DNA from: a virus
Strand: one strand, 5' to 3'
Length of the DNA: 37,681 nucleotides
Virus record (IMG/VR): IMGVR_UViG_3300046369_000549
Span: 1-37,681 of that record
Shown: piece after piece, positions 15,091-22,360 of the stretch
Layout of the letters: the number at the start of each line of letters is the position of its first letter
Position numbering within the stretch: position 1 is the first letter of the stretch
Notes under the pieces: model-generated
What the model was told of the DNA's origin: nothing
The model's input: only the letters and a program-made list of their open reading frames with translations
Databases searched by the model: none
Made by a program: the position numbers and the translations under genes

Positions 15091-15145
15091 TATCTATTAT
15101 TTTTCTGTTTAAGAAATCGTTTTCTTCTTCAGTATAAGGCCACAT
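15074..15145 (-). CDS. 23-residue micro-protein MWPYTEEENDFLN-type
   Basis: The frame encodes MWPYTEEENDFLNRKIIDKK and three more residues (GGK). The ATG overlaps the previous stop as TAATG, the fourth such junction in this chain, and the stop falls inside the terminator hairpin. A WPYT-E-E-WLN-like pattern occurs, as I recall, in short alphaproteobacterial proteins of unknown function. Without the coupling pattern I would not call so short a frame. Confidence 0.5.
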   Translation of the reverse strand: MWPYTEEENDFLNRKIIDKKGGK

Positions 15146-15279
15146 TAAAATGTTCCGTATACTTTATGTTTAAACTCAGATATCTCGTTGGCTTTTTCAT
15201 AATAGCCTCTGCTTCTTAGTTCTCTTATCGCCATACAGTAACTTCTGTATTCCATTGCTTTAATAAACCGTTTCCACAT
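15145..15279 (-). CDS. 44-residue micro-protein, related to the C-terminal part of its neighbour
   Basis: MWKRFIKAMEYRSYCMAIRE is followed by LRSRGYYEKANEISEFKH and KVYGTF. The RxxAxxELxxxGxxxEA pattern also occurs in the next protein upstream (AASELSRMGMHKEAKAL), so the two look like members of one short helical family. GGAG within the end of the previous gene precedes the ATG, and TAATG joins both neighbours. Cytoplasmic and helical; function unknown. Confidence 0.6.
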   Translation of the reverse strand: MWKRFIKAMEYRSYCMAIRELRSRGYYEKANEISEFKHKVYGTF

Positions 15280-15476
15280 TAGCGTTTCTCCAACATAAGA
15301 GCTTTGGCTTCTTTGTGCATACCCATGCGTGATAGTTCAGAGGCCGCTCTCGCTCTGCCTGCTGATTCACCAAATGCAATAAAGCCGACCCATATTGCAA
15401 TTAATGTGTTTCGTAAAACTACACAAGTCTTACAAGTAAAGTTCCAAGTGTTGTCTCTAATAGTTGCCGCAGTCAT
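15279..15476 (-). CDS. Small membrane-anchored protein of the DUF1127 operon (65 aa)
   Basis: A hydrophobic segment (LRNTLIAIWVGFIAFGES) is followed by GRARAASELSRMGMHKEAKA, a pattern I associate with short alphaproteobacterial proteins near DUF1127. Two cysteines (CKTC) precede the segment. The start at 15476 is chosen because it overlaps the DUF1127 stop (TAATG) and has AAGGA at good distance; an ATG nine bases further upstream would overlap more and is less well placed. Confidence 0.7.
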   Translation of the reverse strand: MTAATIRDNTWNFTCKTCVVLRNTLIAIWVGFIAFGESAGRARAASELSRMGMHKEAKALMLEKR

Positions 15477-15736
15477 TATACCCATCCTTTTAAGTTAGCA
15501 TTAGTTCTTGCTTTCATTCTGTTATCATGAAAGGTTCCGTTTGCAATACTTGTTATATCGCTTCGACCTATTCCTAGGTCACGTAGTTCATGATCAGTAA
15601 GGTTGGATAACTCTCTACGAGTTGTTGCAATCATAGCCTTGCGGGCTCTGTTGCGTCTCCATTGTTTAACTAAATCTACAAGACCCCAATAGGCGTCACT
15701 AATCCAGCTTGATGCTGTTAATACATATTGTGTCAT
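15476..15736 (-). CDS. DUF1127 (YjiS-like) small protein (86 aa)
   Basis: Residues about 36-76 contain the DUF1127 pattern: ATTRRELSNLTDHELRDLGI followed by GRSDITSIANGTF. In alphaproteobacteria DUF1127 proteins are short, arginine-rich, and some bind RNA or affect RNA turnover and phosphate or carbon physiology. The N-terminal 30 residues are amphipathic with several aromatic residues. The start at 15736 is chosen by the TAATG overlap with the upstream gene and a GGGAG site; a longer frame from 15805 would overlap that gene. It lies in a coupled chain of five small genes. Confidence 0.85.
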   Translation of the reverse strand: MTQYVLTASSWISDAYWGLVDLVKQWRRNRARKAMIATTRRELSNLTDHELRDLGIGRSDITSIANGTFHDNRMKARTNANLKGWV

Positions 15737-15912
15737 TAGTTGTATACTCCCGCTCTTGGGCCGCGGCCGTTGTGCGATAGCATATAAGAATAGGCATACT
15801 GCCAATCTTTTCCGTACTCTGTTTTGGCGTAAGTGAGCATCTCTTTTTCAAACTTCCTAGTCGGAAGTGGGTTTCCAAGTAAACTCACAAGGCCATTCAA
15901 TGCTTTTAACAT
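15736..15912 (-). CDS. 58-residue protein heading the DUF1127 operon
   Basis: MLKALNGLVSLLGNPLPTRK is followed by FEKEMLTYAKTEYGKDWQYA and YSYMLSHNGRGPRAGVYN, then TAA overlapping the DUF1127 ATG. AAGGAG lies 7 bases upstream of the ATG. The protein looks helical, with a Tyr/Lys-rich middle. It is the first gene after a long structured leader and a sigma70 promoter. No family is recognised. Confidence 0.7.
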   Translation of the reverse strand: MLKALNGLVSLLGNPLPTRKFEKEMLTYAKTEYGKDWQYAYSYMLSHNGRGPRAGVYN

Positions 15913-16104
15913 TTTTTTCTCCTTGATAAAGTTTTTAGGATGCTTGAGGAAAGCAATACCCCGGAACTTCCCCGGCGGTGCAACTACCTTTGGTAGCCGT
16001 CAATCGCTTGTAACGGATGGATAATCCGCATTGTCTATCCAATGTGTCTATGTGTGTCGAATAGTACAGCACTACTGCCCTATTCACTCTTATTTATTAA
16101 AAGT
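15913..16104 (-). ncRNA. Long structured leader of the DUF1127 operon
   Basis: From the predicted start near 16104 to the first ATG there are about 190 bases without a gene. On the minus strand at least five hairpins can be drawn: GAATAG/CTATTC (near 16054-16080), CGGAT/ATCCG (near 16015-16030), CTACC/GGTAG (about 15983-15995), CCGG/CCGG (about 15959-15974) and TGCTT/AAGCA (about 15940-15955). The segment is GC-richer than its surroundings. It could be a riboswitch, a protein-binding leader or a separately processed small RNA; no known class is recognised. Confidence 0.45.
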
Positions 16105-16110
16105 AACTTT

Positions 16111-16139
16111 ATTATAACGTCTATTTGAGCATAAATCAA
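16111..16139 (-). promoter_or_regulatory. Sigma70 promoter of the DUF1127 operon
   Basis: On the minus strand TTGATT (16139-16134), 17 bases, TATAAT (16116-16111). It is divergent from the phosphate permease promoters about 70 bp away; the palindrome ATGCATATTGTGCAT lies between them and might be a shared operator. Confidence 0.7.
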
Positions 16140-16187
16140 ATGCATTTTTCAAATACTCGTTATGCATATTGTGCATACCATCTTCGG

Positions 16188-16216
16188 TTGACATTTTACA
16201 AATAGTTTTGTATTAT
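16188..16216 (+). promoter_or_regulatory. Sigma70 promoter of the phosphate permease
   Basis: GGTTGACA (box 16188-16193), 17 bases, TATTAT (16211-16216). Its -10 overlaps the late box that follows, so the gene can be read by both classes of promoter. Confidence 0.7.
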
Positions 16217-16221
16217 AAATA
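16214..16221 (+). promoter_or_regulatory. Late promoter box TATAAATA overlapping a sigma70 -10
   Basis: Exact late consensus. The predicted start at 16227 falls at the foot of the first leader hairpin. Confidence 0.6.
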
Positions 16222-16225
16222 ATCA

Positions 16226-16293
16226 GTAGGCAACGTCGAGCCTACCTTATTATGTGAGCGACGGGGTAAAGCCGTCAAGCAGAGGAGAAACTA
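16226..16293 (+). promoter_or_regulatory. Structured leader of the phosphate permease, possible pseudoknot switch
   Basis: GTAGGC (16226-16231) and GCCTAC (16240-16245) form a hairpin whose loop holds CGTCG (16234-16238). That can pair with CGACG at 16259-16263, making an H-type pseudoknot, while the overlapping GACGG (16260-16264) can instead pair with CCGTC (16272-16276) just before the ribosome site AGAGGAG. The two pairings exclude each other, as in small pseudoknot riboswitches. No known class is recognised and the ligand is unknown. Confidence 0.5.
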
Positions 16294-17265
16294 ATGGACG
16301 CACTCACCTTATGGAGCCTAGTCGGGTTCCTGTTAGCCGCATACGCGGTTATTGCAAATGATTCAGTACAAACGCTCGGTACTTGGATGGCATCAAACAA
16401 TGAGCGATTCAACTACAAAGTATTATGGGGAGCCGCAAGTGCAGTGTTACTTGCAACCTTATGGTATGGTTGGACAGTAAATGGTGGAGACATCAGTTAC
16501 GGAAGACTAAACAAAATACCCTGGCAAGAGGTACAATGGTATCACGCCGCCGCACCAGCAATCCTAGTTGCACTAACGCGAATAGGTGTACCAGTGTCAA
16601 CATCGTTCTTGGTGTTATCAGTATTTGCTTCAACTTTTGTGTTGGAGAAAATGCTTATGAAATCGATTATGGGCTACGGTGTTGCGGCCGCATTTGCATA
16701 CTTTATATGGTTTGCAATACACAAGTACTTTGGACAATGGTATGACGAAACAAAACCTGTAGACGAAGGCAACAAACGGTTCTGGCGCATCGCCCAATGG
16801 GTAGCAACAGGCGGACTATGGTGGACTTGGTTGTCGCACGATATGGCTAACATAGCAGTGTTCCTTCCAAGAGTTATTCCAGTTGATCTAATGTTAATGA
16901 TCAGTGTAGTATTTGTTGCAGGCTTGTTCTTTATGTTTAGAGAAAAAGGCGGTCGCATACAGCAGATCGTTTTAGAGAAACACAACACACGATATGTTAG
17001 GTCAGCAACATTGATTGACTTGTTCTATTGGATGTGCTTGTACTTCTTTAAAGAGCTTAATGATATTCCTATGTCAACAACGTGGGTGTTCGTAGGCTTA
17101 CTTGCAGGTAGAGAACTAGCAATGGCTACTTACTTTGGTAAGCAAAAAACAAAGTCTATCTTTCCACTTGTGGCAAAAGACTTTGGTAAGATGATGGTAG
17201 GGTTAGGTGCATCAGTTGCACTGGTACTTGCCATACACTATGTAATCCTACCAAACGGATTATAA
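16294..17265 (+). CDS. PiT-like inorganic phosphate permease (323 aa)
   Basis: The protein has about nine or ten hydrophobic segments. The N-terminal half carries ANDSVQTLGTWMAS, like the ANDVANAFGT signature of PiT permeases, and GVPVSTSFLVLS. The C-terminal half carries a matching ELNDIPMSTTWVFVGLLAG, so the inverted-repeat layout of the family is visible. PiT proteins import phosphate with a cation. The length is shorter than typical PiT (about 400-500). Two promoter types and a structured leader precede the gene, a terminator follows, and PRPP synthetase is next. Phosphate is inferred from family; another anion is possible. Confidence 0.75.
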   Translation: MDALTLWSLVGFLLAAYAVIANDSVQTLGTWMASNNERFNYKVLWGAASAVLLATLWYGWTVNGGDISYGRLNKIPWQEVQWYHAAAPAILVALTRIGVPVSTSFLVLSVFASTFVLEKMLMKSIMGYGVAAAFAYFIWFAIHKYFGQWYDETKPVDEGNKRFWRIAQWVATGGLWWTWLSHDMANIAVFLPRVIPVDLMLMISVVFVAGLFFMFREKGGRIQQIVLEKHNTRYVRSATLIDLFYWMCLYFFKELNDIPMSTTWVFVGLLAGRELAMATYFGKQKTKSIFPLVAKDFGKMMVGLGASVALVLAIHYVILPNGL

Positions 17266-17273
17266 AATAAGGG

Positions 17274-17303
17274 AGGTGAGGTTCGACGGCTTCACCTTTT
17301 CTC
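17274..17303 (+). terminator. Rho-independent terminator after the permease
   Basis: AGGTGAGG (17274-17281) pairs with CTTCACCT (17290-17297, with one G-T), followed by TTTT and a T/C-rich tail. The next promoter begins at 17304. Confidence 0.6.
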
Positions 17304-17332
17304 TTGACAAAAGTATCAAAGTCATATATACT
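17304..17332 (+). promoter_or_regulatory. Sigma70 promoter of prs
   Basis: TTGACA (17304-17309), 17 bases, TATACT (17327-17332). Start expected near 17339. Confidence 0.75.
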
Positions 17333-17372
17333 CTAACAATAATATAACTTTTAACCTAGAAGGGACCACCGT

Positions 17373-18332
17373 TTGAAAATGAAAATAATAACAGGAAATG
17401 CTAATCCTCAATTAGCGCAAGAGATTGCCGAGCATTGCTTCGCAACTCTAGTTCCAGCAACAGTATCAACTTTTGCTGATGGCGAGTCGAGTGTAGAGTT
17501 TAATGAAAACATACGTGGCGAAGATGTGTTTATTGTGCAGAGTACAGCAACTCCTGTTAATGACAGTTTAATGGAACTGTTGATTATGATTGATGCGGCA
17601 CGTAGATCAAGTGCAAGTCGTATCACAGCAGTTATTCCTTACTTTGGTTACGCAAGACAAGATCGTAAGAGTGCAAGTCGTACTCCTATTACAGCAAAGT
17701 TGGTTGCTAATTTGTTGGTAACAGCAGGTGCAGATAGAATTCTTACAATGGATCTACACGCAGGACAGATACAGGGTTTCTTTGACATCCCAGTGGATGA
17801 TTTAACAAGCCGTGTAGTGTTTGCTAAAGACATTAGACGTTCAATTGGGATTATTGATGACCCAGATGTTGAGCAACAAGGTACAGTGTTTGTATCACCA
17901 GATGCAGGTGGCGCAGTTCGTGCTAGAAAGTTTGCTGATATGTTTAATGGCGACATTGCTATTGTTGACAAGATGCGTCCTGAAGCAGGCAAGAGCGAAG
18001 TTATGAACTTGATCGGCGATGTTGAAGGTAAACACGCCATTCTAGTTGATGACATTATTGATAGCGGAGGTACATTGTGTAAAGCCGCAGAAGCAATTAT
18101 GAAAGCAGGTGCTCTTTCAGTTCGTGCATATATTACACACGGAGTACTGTCAGGCGAAGCATGTCAAAAAGTTGAGAAGAGTGTTCTAGATGAATTAGTA
18201 GTAACTGATTCAATTGCCGATCGCTGTCCTAAGAATTGCAAAAAGACACGACAGGTTAGTGTCGCGCCTTTGTTTGGTGAAGCAATTAGACGAGTTACAA
18301 ACGAAGAGTCTGTGTCTAGTCTATTTGTTTAA
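17373..18332 (+). CDS. prs: Ribose-phosphate pyrophosphokinase (PRPP synthetase, 319 aa)
   Basis: This enzyme makes PRPP from ribose 5-phosphate and ATP for nucleotide synthesis. Visible marks are FADGE with ENIRG, GYARQDRKS, the catalytic loop region, DLHAGQIQGFF (divalent cation/ATP region) and the PRPP-binding DDIIDSGGTL. Length is normal. The TTG at 17373 has AGAAGGGA seven bases upstream; an ATG two codons later would give the usual MKIITGN start, so either is possible. Phage prs genes are known in large T4-like phages. The gene fits with ribonucleotide reductase and phosphate uptake. Its end overlaps the convergent lipase gene by 17 bp. Confidence 0.92.
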   Translation: MKMKIITGNANPQLAQEIAEHCFATLVPATVSTFADGESSVEFNENIRGEDVFIVQSTATPVNDSLMELLIMIDAARRSSASRITAVIPYFGYARQDRKSASRTPITAKLVANLLVTAGADRILTMDLHAGQIQGFFDIPVDDLTSRVVFAKDIRRSIGIIDDPDVEQQGTVFVSPDAGGAVRARKFADMFNGDIAIVDKMRPEAGKSEVMNLIGDVEGKHAILVDDIIDSGGTLCKAAEAIMKAGALSVRAYITHGVLSGEACQKVEKSVLDELVVTDSIADRCPKNCKKTRQVSVAPLFGEAIRRVTNEESVSSLFV

Positions 18333-19077
18333 TATGTTTAATGTACTCAGTCATTGAATGATCACCAAAGCTATCTATCTTACCTTGCTTTAGGCCCATC
18401 CATATACCACGCCACTTGTCCTTAAAGCGTTGCCAACCAGTAGGCTTTCTATACTTGCCATAGGCATTTAGATAGTGTTCATTGCCGCAGTGTCTGTAAC
18501 CCATAACAGTAAGAGGAACAGTAGTGACAATGTCATTATTGTTCTTCCAACGATGATGCACAGTACCAAAGCTCTTAACATATGTTGGCCAACCTACTCT
18601 TGGACTACCATAAGTATAAAGCTCTTCTGGGTCATTTAGATTACTATCACACTCGCAACGATTAGCCATAATAGTCGCCATTGCCGCTCCTAAACTATGA
18701 CCACACATCCATAACTTCTTGCCTAAGTTTACTTTACGATTGATGTCTTCACATATCATAGGCCAAAGATCATCTACTTCGTCTTTGAATCCTCTATGGA
18801 CTCTGCTTACAGTTTCGGCAATAACAGGAAATGCTTTTAAGTCTGCTTTAATATCATTAAACTCTGCAGGTTGGGTTCCGCGACACGCTATGACTAAATC
18901 TTCTTTGTTCATAAAGCGATATGCCTGGGCACCTTCCTTATTATAAAATTCAATTGTTGTAAAACCTAACTTTTTTGCTTGCTTTTTAACATCAGATGTG
19001 TTATTATTATAAGCTAATGCACTTAGTTCGGCAAACAACAAGGAACGCTGTTTAAAATTCATGTTTGTAATTGACAT
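18316..19077 (-). CDS. Class 3 lipase-like alpha/beta hydrolase (253 aa)
   Basis: GHSLGAAMA gives nucleophile Ser128, and Asp182 (NNNDIVTTVP) and His240 (GDHSM) complete the triad in lipase_3 order; CRGTQ (64-68 region) is the typical oxyanion strand. These enzymes hydrolyse acylglycerols or phospholipids. No signal peptide is seen, so release at lysis or action on inner-membrane lipids is more likely than export. GGGAG precedes the ATG. A role in lysis, membrane remodelling or storage lipid use can be imagined but is not shown. Confidence 0.85.
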   Translation of the reverse strand: MSITNMNFKQRSLLFAELSALAYNNNTSDVKKQAKKLGFTTIEFYNKEGAQAYRFMNKEDLVIACRGTQPAEFNDIKADLKAFPVIAETVSRVHRGFKDEVDDLWPMICEDINRKVNLGKKLWMCGHSLGAAMATIMANRCECDSNLNDPEELYTYGSPRVGWPTYVKSFGTVHHRWKNNNDIVTTVPLTVMGYRHCGNEHYLNAYGKYRKPTGWQRFKDKWRGIWMGLKQGKIDSFGDHSMTEYIKHIKQID

Positions 19078-19136
19078 AATACTCCCTCATATAGTACAAG
19101 TTAACTCATGTACTGCAATATTTATTAATTTGAACG

Positions 19137-19143
19137 CTAAATA
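19137..19143 (+). promoter_or_regulatory. Late promoter box CTAAATA
   Basis: Predicted start near 19149, 15 bases before the ATG at 19164, with CGGAGAG as ribosome site. It probably drives the late group to 22342. Confidence 0.55.
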
Positions 19144-19163
19144 GTAATACGGAGAGTAGAGAT

Positions 19164-19427
19164 ATGAGAAAACGTACTAGAAGCATACTTGAAGAACTGA
19201 ACAATTTAGATCGTTCTCGTAGAAGTCAAGACCATTTGATAGAAGCAAGTGGAAGCAACATCATTGAAAGTGCTATTAATCTTTTAAATAAGATTTCAAA
19301 AACTTATGATGCAGATACAGCAAGTGAATTAGAAAGACGTTTTCTAAATAGTATTAGAACAGGCGATCCACGTAAATTTAAACGTAGTATTACAAAAGTA
19401 ATTGAGAACAAACACAATGACCAATAA
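19164..19427 (+). CDS. Small helical hypothetical (87 aa)
   Basis: The protein is highly charged and helical with a basic N-terminus (MRKRTRSILEELNNLDRSRR). SILEE and LxE steps fit T4-type prohead protease sites (L/I-x-E), so it may be a small core or internal protein; this is inference. It overlaps the next gene by 11 bp. Confidence 0.7.
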   Translation: MRKRTRSILEELNNLDRSRRSQDHLIEASGSNIIESAINLLNKISKTYDADTASELERRFLNSIRTGDPRKFKRSITKVIENKHNDQ

Positions 19428-20322
19428 ATTGCTAGAAGGCGGATCTATGCCTAATGTAGGACCAATTCATATAGATGAAATTAATCCTACTCTTGACGCA
19501 CTAGAAAAAGATTTAGGTATTGACCTAAAGAACAATGTTCTAGGTAGTGTTGGAAAGAAAGAATTCAGCGGCGACATTGATGTTGCCATACAAGTTGCAC
19601 CAGAAGATATTCCAGAACTAATTAAAAAGTTAGAAGCTAGTTCATTAATTAAAGCTCTTCAAAAAACTAGTATTATAATGACAAGTGTTGATATTATTGG
19701 GTTTGATCCTAACAAACAAAGTGATGATCCAAAACACGGCGAGCGAACAGGCACAGTACAGGTAGACTTTATGCCAGGCGACCCAGGTTGGATGAAAACT
19801 TATTACCACTCACCAAGTGCCGACGAAAGCAAATACAAAGGTGTGTTCCGTAACATTATGATTGCTACTATTTGTGCAATTTACCAACGTGATGCATCAG
19901 AAGAAAAGATTGACGATGGTCGTCCTGTAGAAGTAGAGCGTTGGATGTGGGCACCAGACAAAGGCTTAGTAAGAATTAAACGTGTACCAAAACCTAAAGC
20001 AAAGGGCGACGGGTATACAAAAGCAAATTTAAACACAGTAATTGGGAATCCAATTCAAACAGCACCAGAAATTGCAAAAGCATTAGGTCTTAACGGACCA
20101 GAAGATTTAAACTCATACGAAAGTTTAAAAGCCGCAATTGAAAAAAATTATGCACCGGAGATGGTTGAAAAGATTTTAGATAGTTTTGCAGATAATAAAC
20201 AAGTGCAAGACATTGGCGTGCCAGATGATTTAGTTAAACAAGAAAGTTTAGCTGATGTACAACTTGAGCGTATTAAAGAACTAAGTGGTACCTTGTTAAA
20301 CAGTACAAGGATGATTTGTTAA
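19417..20322 (+). CDS. Polymerase-beta-type nucleotidyltransferase (301 aa)
   Basis: The catalytic motif is clear: GS at 43-44 then Asp53 and Asp55 (GSVGKKEFSGDIDVAI), with third Asp117 (VQVDFM). The fold transfers NMP groups to proteins, RNA or small molecules. The C-terminal 100 residues look helical. The start is chosen at the ATG overlapping the previous gene; a TTG five codons earlier is possible. It begins MTNKLLE|G with an L-x-E site that could be cut in the prohead. The TAATG overlap with the next gene, a ligase-fold protein, suggests the two act together. The substrate is unknown. Confidence 0.8.
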   Translation: MTNKLLEGGSMPNVGPIHIDEINPTLDALEKDLGIDLKNNVLGSVGKKEFSGDIDVAIQVAPEDIPELIKKLEASSLIKALQKTSIIMTSVDIIGFDPNKQSDDPKHGERTGTVQVDFMPGDPGWMKTYYHSPSADESKYKGVFRNIMIATICAIYQRDASEEKIDDGRPVEVERWMWAPDKGLVRIKRVPKPKAKGDGYTKANLNTVIGNPIQTAPEIAKALGLNGPEDLNSYESLKAAIEKNYAPEMVEKILDSFADNKQVQDIGVPDDLVKQESLADVQLERIKELSGTLLNSTRMIC

Positions 20323-21554
20323 TGAGATACACAGATTTTAAACTTGTAGAACGTAAGCAAAAAACTGGCAGTGCAGGACAAGCCAAAGGCAAAGATCCAA
20401 TGCCAAAAGCAACACCAGGACGTAAAAAGCATCCACTACAAGATAAACTAGTAGGCGAAGCAATAGTCAACGAAGCAGAAGCTCGTATACAACACATGGA
20501 AGACTTAGTTTTCCGTGAAGGATCGCAAGGTGCAGTACGTGCTATTGAAAGTTTAAAAAGTTTAGAACAAGGTTCACATAAAGATGTAACAATTAAATGG
20601 GACGGCTCACCGGCTGTAATATTTGGACGTGACGCAGATGGTAACTTTGTTTTTACAGATAAGTCAGGCTTCAGTGCAAAAGGATACGATGGCAAAGCCA
20701 AATCAGCAAAAGAACTAGCACAGATGTTAAAGAACCGTCCAGGCTATGCAAAGAATCCAGAAGGGTATGGCCCATTCATTGCTAACATGGTAGACGTGTA
20801 CGACGAGTATGAAAAAGCAGTTCCTAAAGACTACAGAGGATTCTTTAAAGGTGACTTGTTATATTTTAACACACCTGAAATACAAGACGGGCATTATGTG
20901 TTTACGCCAAACATTGTAACTTATTCAGTAAAACAAGACAGTGACATTGGCAAGCGTATTGGAATGAGCAAGACTGGAATTGTTATACATAGAGAAGCAG
21001 ACATATCAGGTGCTGAAGGACCATTAAGAGATACAAACATATTTCAAGGTAATGAAGTATTAGTGTTGCCACCGGTAGTAGCACAAGAACCGCCAAGTGT
21101 TGACGACTCACAACTTAAAACATTACAAGCAATGGTAACAAAGCACGGTCCTTCAATTGATGCTATACTTGAAAAGAGACAAGGACTATCAGACTTGTCA
21201 CAAATATTTTATACCTATATGAATTCAAGAGTTGATTCAGGTATTAAAAACTTAGCACAAGACTTTGCAGGTTGGCTTGCAACATCTAAAGTCAGTAAGC
21301 CTAAACAACAAAAGGTTATTGAGATAATTAATAACAATGTTGAAGGGTTTAATGCTATGTGGGATCTAGTACATGGAATAATGAAAGTTAAAGACAACAT
21401 TATTAATCAACTAGAAGATCAAGAAGCTGATATTACGGCTACTATCAAAGGTGAAAAGGGCGGCGAAGGCTATGTACTTGCACATCCAGGGGGCGATATT
21501 AAACTTGTTCCTAGAGAATTTTTTACAAAACACAACAGAGCAGTGGAGAGATAA
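20322..21554 (+). CDS. Ligase-fold (KxDG) phage protein with capsid-targeting N-terminus (410 aa)
   Basis: KWDGSPAVIF (Lys92, Asp94, Gly95) looks like nucleotidyl-ligase motif I, KGDLLYF (176-182) like motif III, and EGYVLAHPGGDIKLV with Glu382 and Lys394 like motifs IV and V. Such proteins are ATP-dependent DNA or RNA ligases or capping-like enzymes; as I recall, T4-like phages carry a family with KWDG of unknown function. The N-terminus MRYTDFKLVE|R matches that of the cell-wall hydrolase at 5981 and resembles the T4 capsid-targeting peptide. Injection with the DNA is therefore plausible. It couples by TAATG to the nucleotidyltransferase. Confidence 0.7.
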   Translation: MRYTDFKLVERKQKTGSAGQAKGKDPMPKATPGRKKHPLQDKLVGEAIVNEAEARIQHMEDLVFREGSQGAVRAIESLKSLEQGSHKDVTIKWDGSPAVIFGRDADGNFVFTDKSGFSAKGYDGKAKSAKELAQMLKNRPGYAKNPEGYGPFIANMVDVYDEYEKAVPKDYRGFFKGDLLYFNTPEIQDGHYVFTPNIVTYSVKQDSDIGKRIGMSKTGIVIHREADISGAEGPLRDTNIFQGNEVLVLPPVVAQEPPSVDDSQLKTLQAMVTKHGPSIDAILEKRQGLSDLSQIFYTYMNSRVDSGIKNLAQDFAGWLATSKVSKPKQQKVIEIINNNVEGFNAMWDLVHGIMKVKDNIINQLEDQEADITATIKGEKGGEGYVLAHPGGDIKLVPREFFTKHNRAVER

Positions 21555-21989
21555 ATGAAAAACTACATGAAAGAATATGAAGCACATCTTAATGATATTA
21601 CTAAAGATGTACTTGACGAAGGCTTTGAATCTTCGCCATTAGAAAAGAAATTAGCCAAGTACGGCAGAATACTAATGGACCAGGCAGTGACACAAAAAGA
21701 TGATGCACTATCAAACTTAATGTCAAAAGTTGGTGATCAACTTACAAACTATGGCACAACTTATGGTGCAAGCAGTTTGGAAGATCTAGTAAAGAAAACT
21801 GGAGCAACACCAAATGTAATTAAAAAGATGTTAGCATTTGCTGAGAAGATTGCACAAACTACCGGCGACTTCAAAGCAGATCATAAAGATGGCGGACTAG
21901 ATGACGAAGGCGATGATGATTTTACATCAGGTGCTGACGACGAAATGGATGCAATGGCAGCAGATCAAGCGGCAAGAGACAAAATGTAA
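21555..21989 (+). CDS. Hypothetical late protein with acidic tail (144 aa)
   Basis: A helical protein ending in a strongly acidic tail (about 115-137; DDEGDDDFTSGADDEMDAMA). The acidic tail is typical of prohead core or DNA-mimic proteins, but I recognise no family. GGAGAG precedes the ATG, which starts right after the previous stop; the end overlaps the next gene by TAATG. Confidence 0.7.
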   Translation: MKNYMKEYEAHLNDITKDVLDEGFESSPLEKKLAKYGRILMDQAVTQKDDALSNLMSKVGDQLTNYGTTYGASSLEDLVKKTGATPNVIKKMLAFAEKIAQTTGDFKADHKDGGLDDEGDDDFTSGADDEMDAMAADQAARDKM

Positions 21990-22342
21990 TGGAGTTTATC
22001 CAAGCTATAGAAAACGGTTCAGAAATACTTCTAGACGATGACATCAAACAAATGATTGAAAGTTTAGACTTAGAAAACCTTGACGAAGATGCGTTAGATA
22101 GAATTGAACAACGTGTAAGTCAGCGTGAAATTGCTCTGTACGGTTTCCTTGTAGGCAAGTCTAATGCATTAAAAGCTAAACTTGCAGTTGATAAGATACA
22201 AGCAGGCCAAACTGTGCCAACTAATATAGCAAATGGATACAAACCAGCTGTTGAAATGATACATGATATTGTAAAAGCAGGTCCTGGATACATAAATCTA
22301 CTAAAAAGCCTACATCAACGAGCCAAAAGAGCATCTAATTAG
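21989..22342 (+). CDS. Hypothetical late helical protein (117 aa)
   Basis: The protein is helical with an acidic first half (DDDIKQMIESLDLENLDEDA) and basic second half. It starts in a TAATG overlap and ends the five-gene group 19164-22342. I recognise no family; a scaffold or assembly role is possible from context. Confidence 0.7.
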   Translation: MEFIQAIENGSEILLDDDIKQMIESLDLENLDEDALDRIEQRVSQREIALYGFLVGKSNALKAKLAVDKIQAGQTVPTNIANGYKPAVEMIHDIVKAGPGYINLLKSLHQRAKRASN

Positions 22343-22360
22343 GGTATTTTTTGTCTAAAT

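Noticed and set aside
15833-16024. Plus-strand frame of 63 codons
   Set aside because: It is the shadow of the minus-strand 58-codon gene and its leader; it has no ribosome site.
16226-16293. Assignment of the permease leader to a known riboswitch (SAM-II, SAM-V, preQ1)
   Set aside because: The pseudoknot shape is similar but I could not match conserved core bases of those classes.
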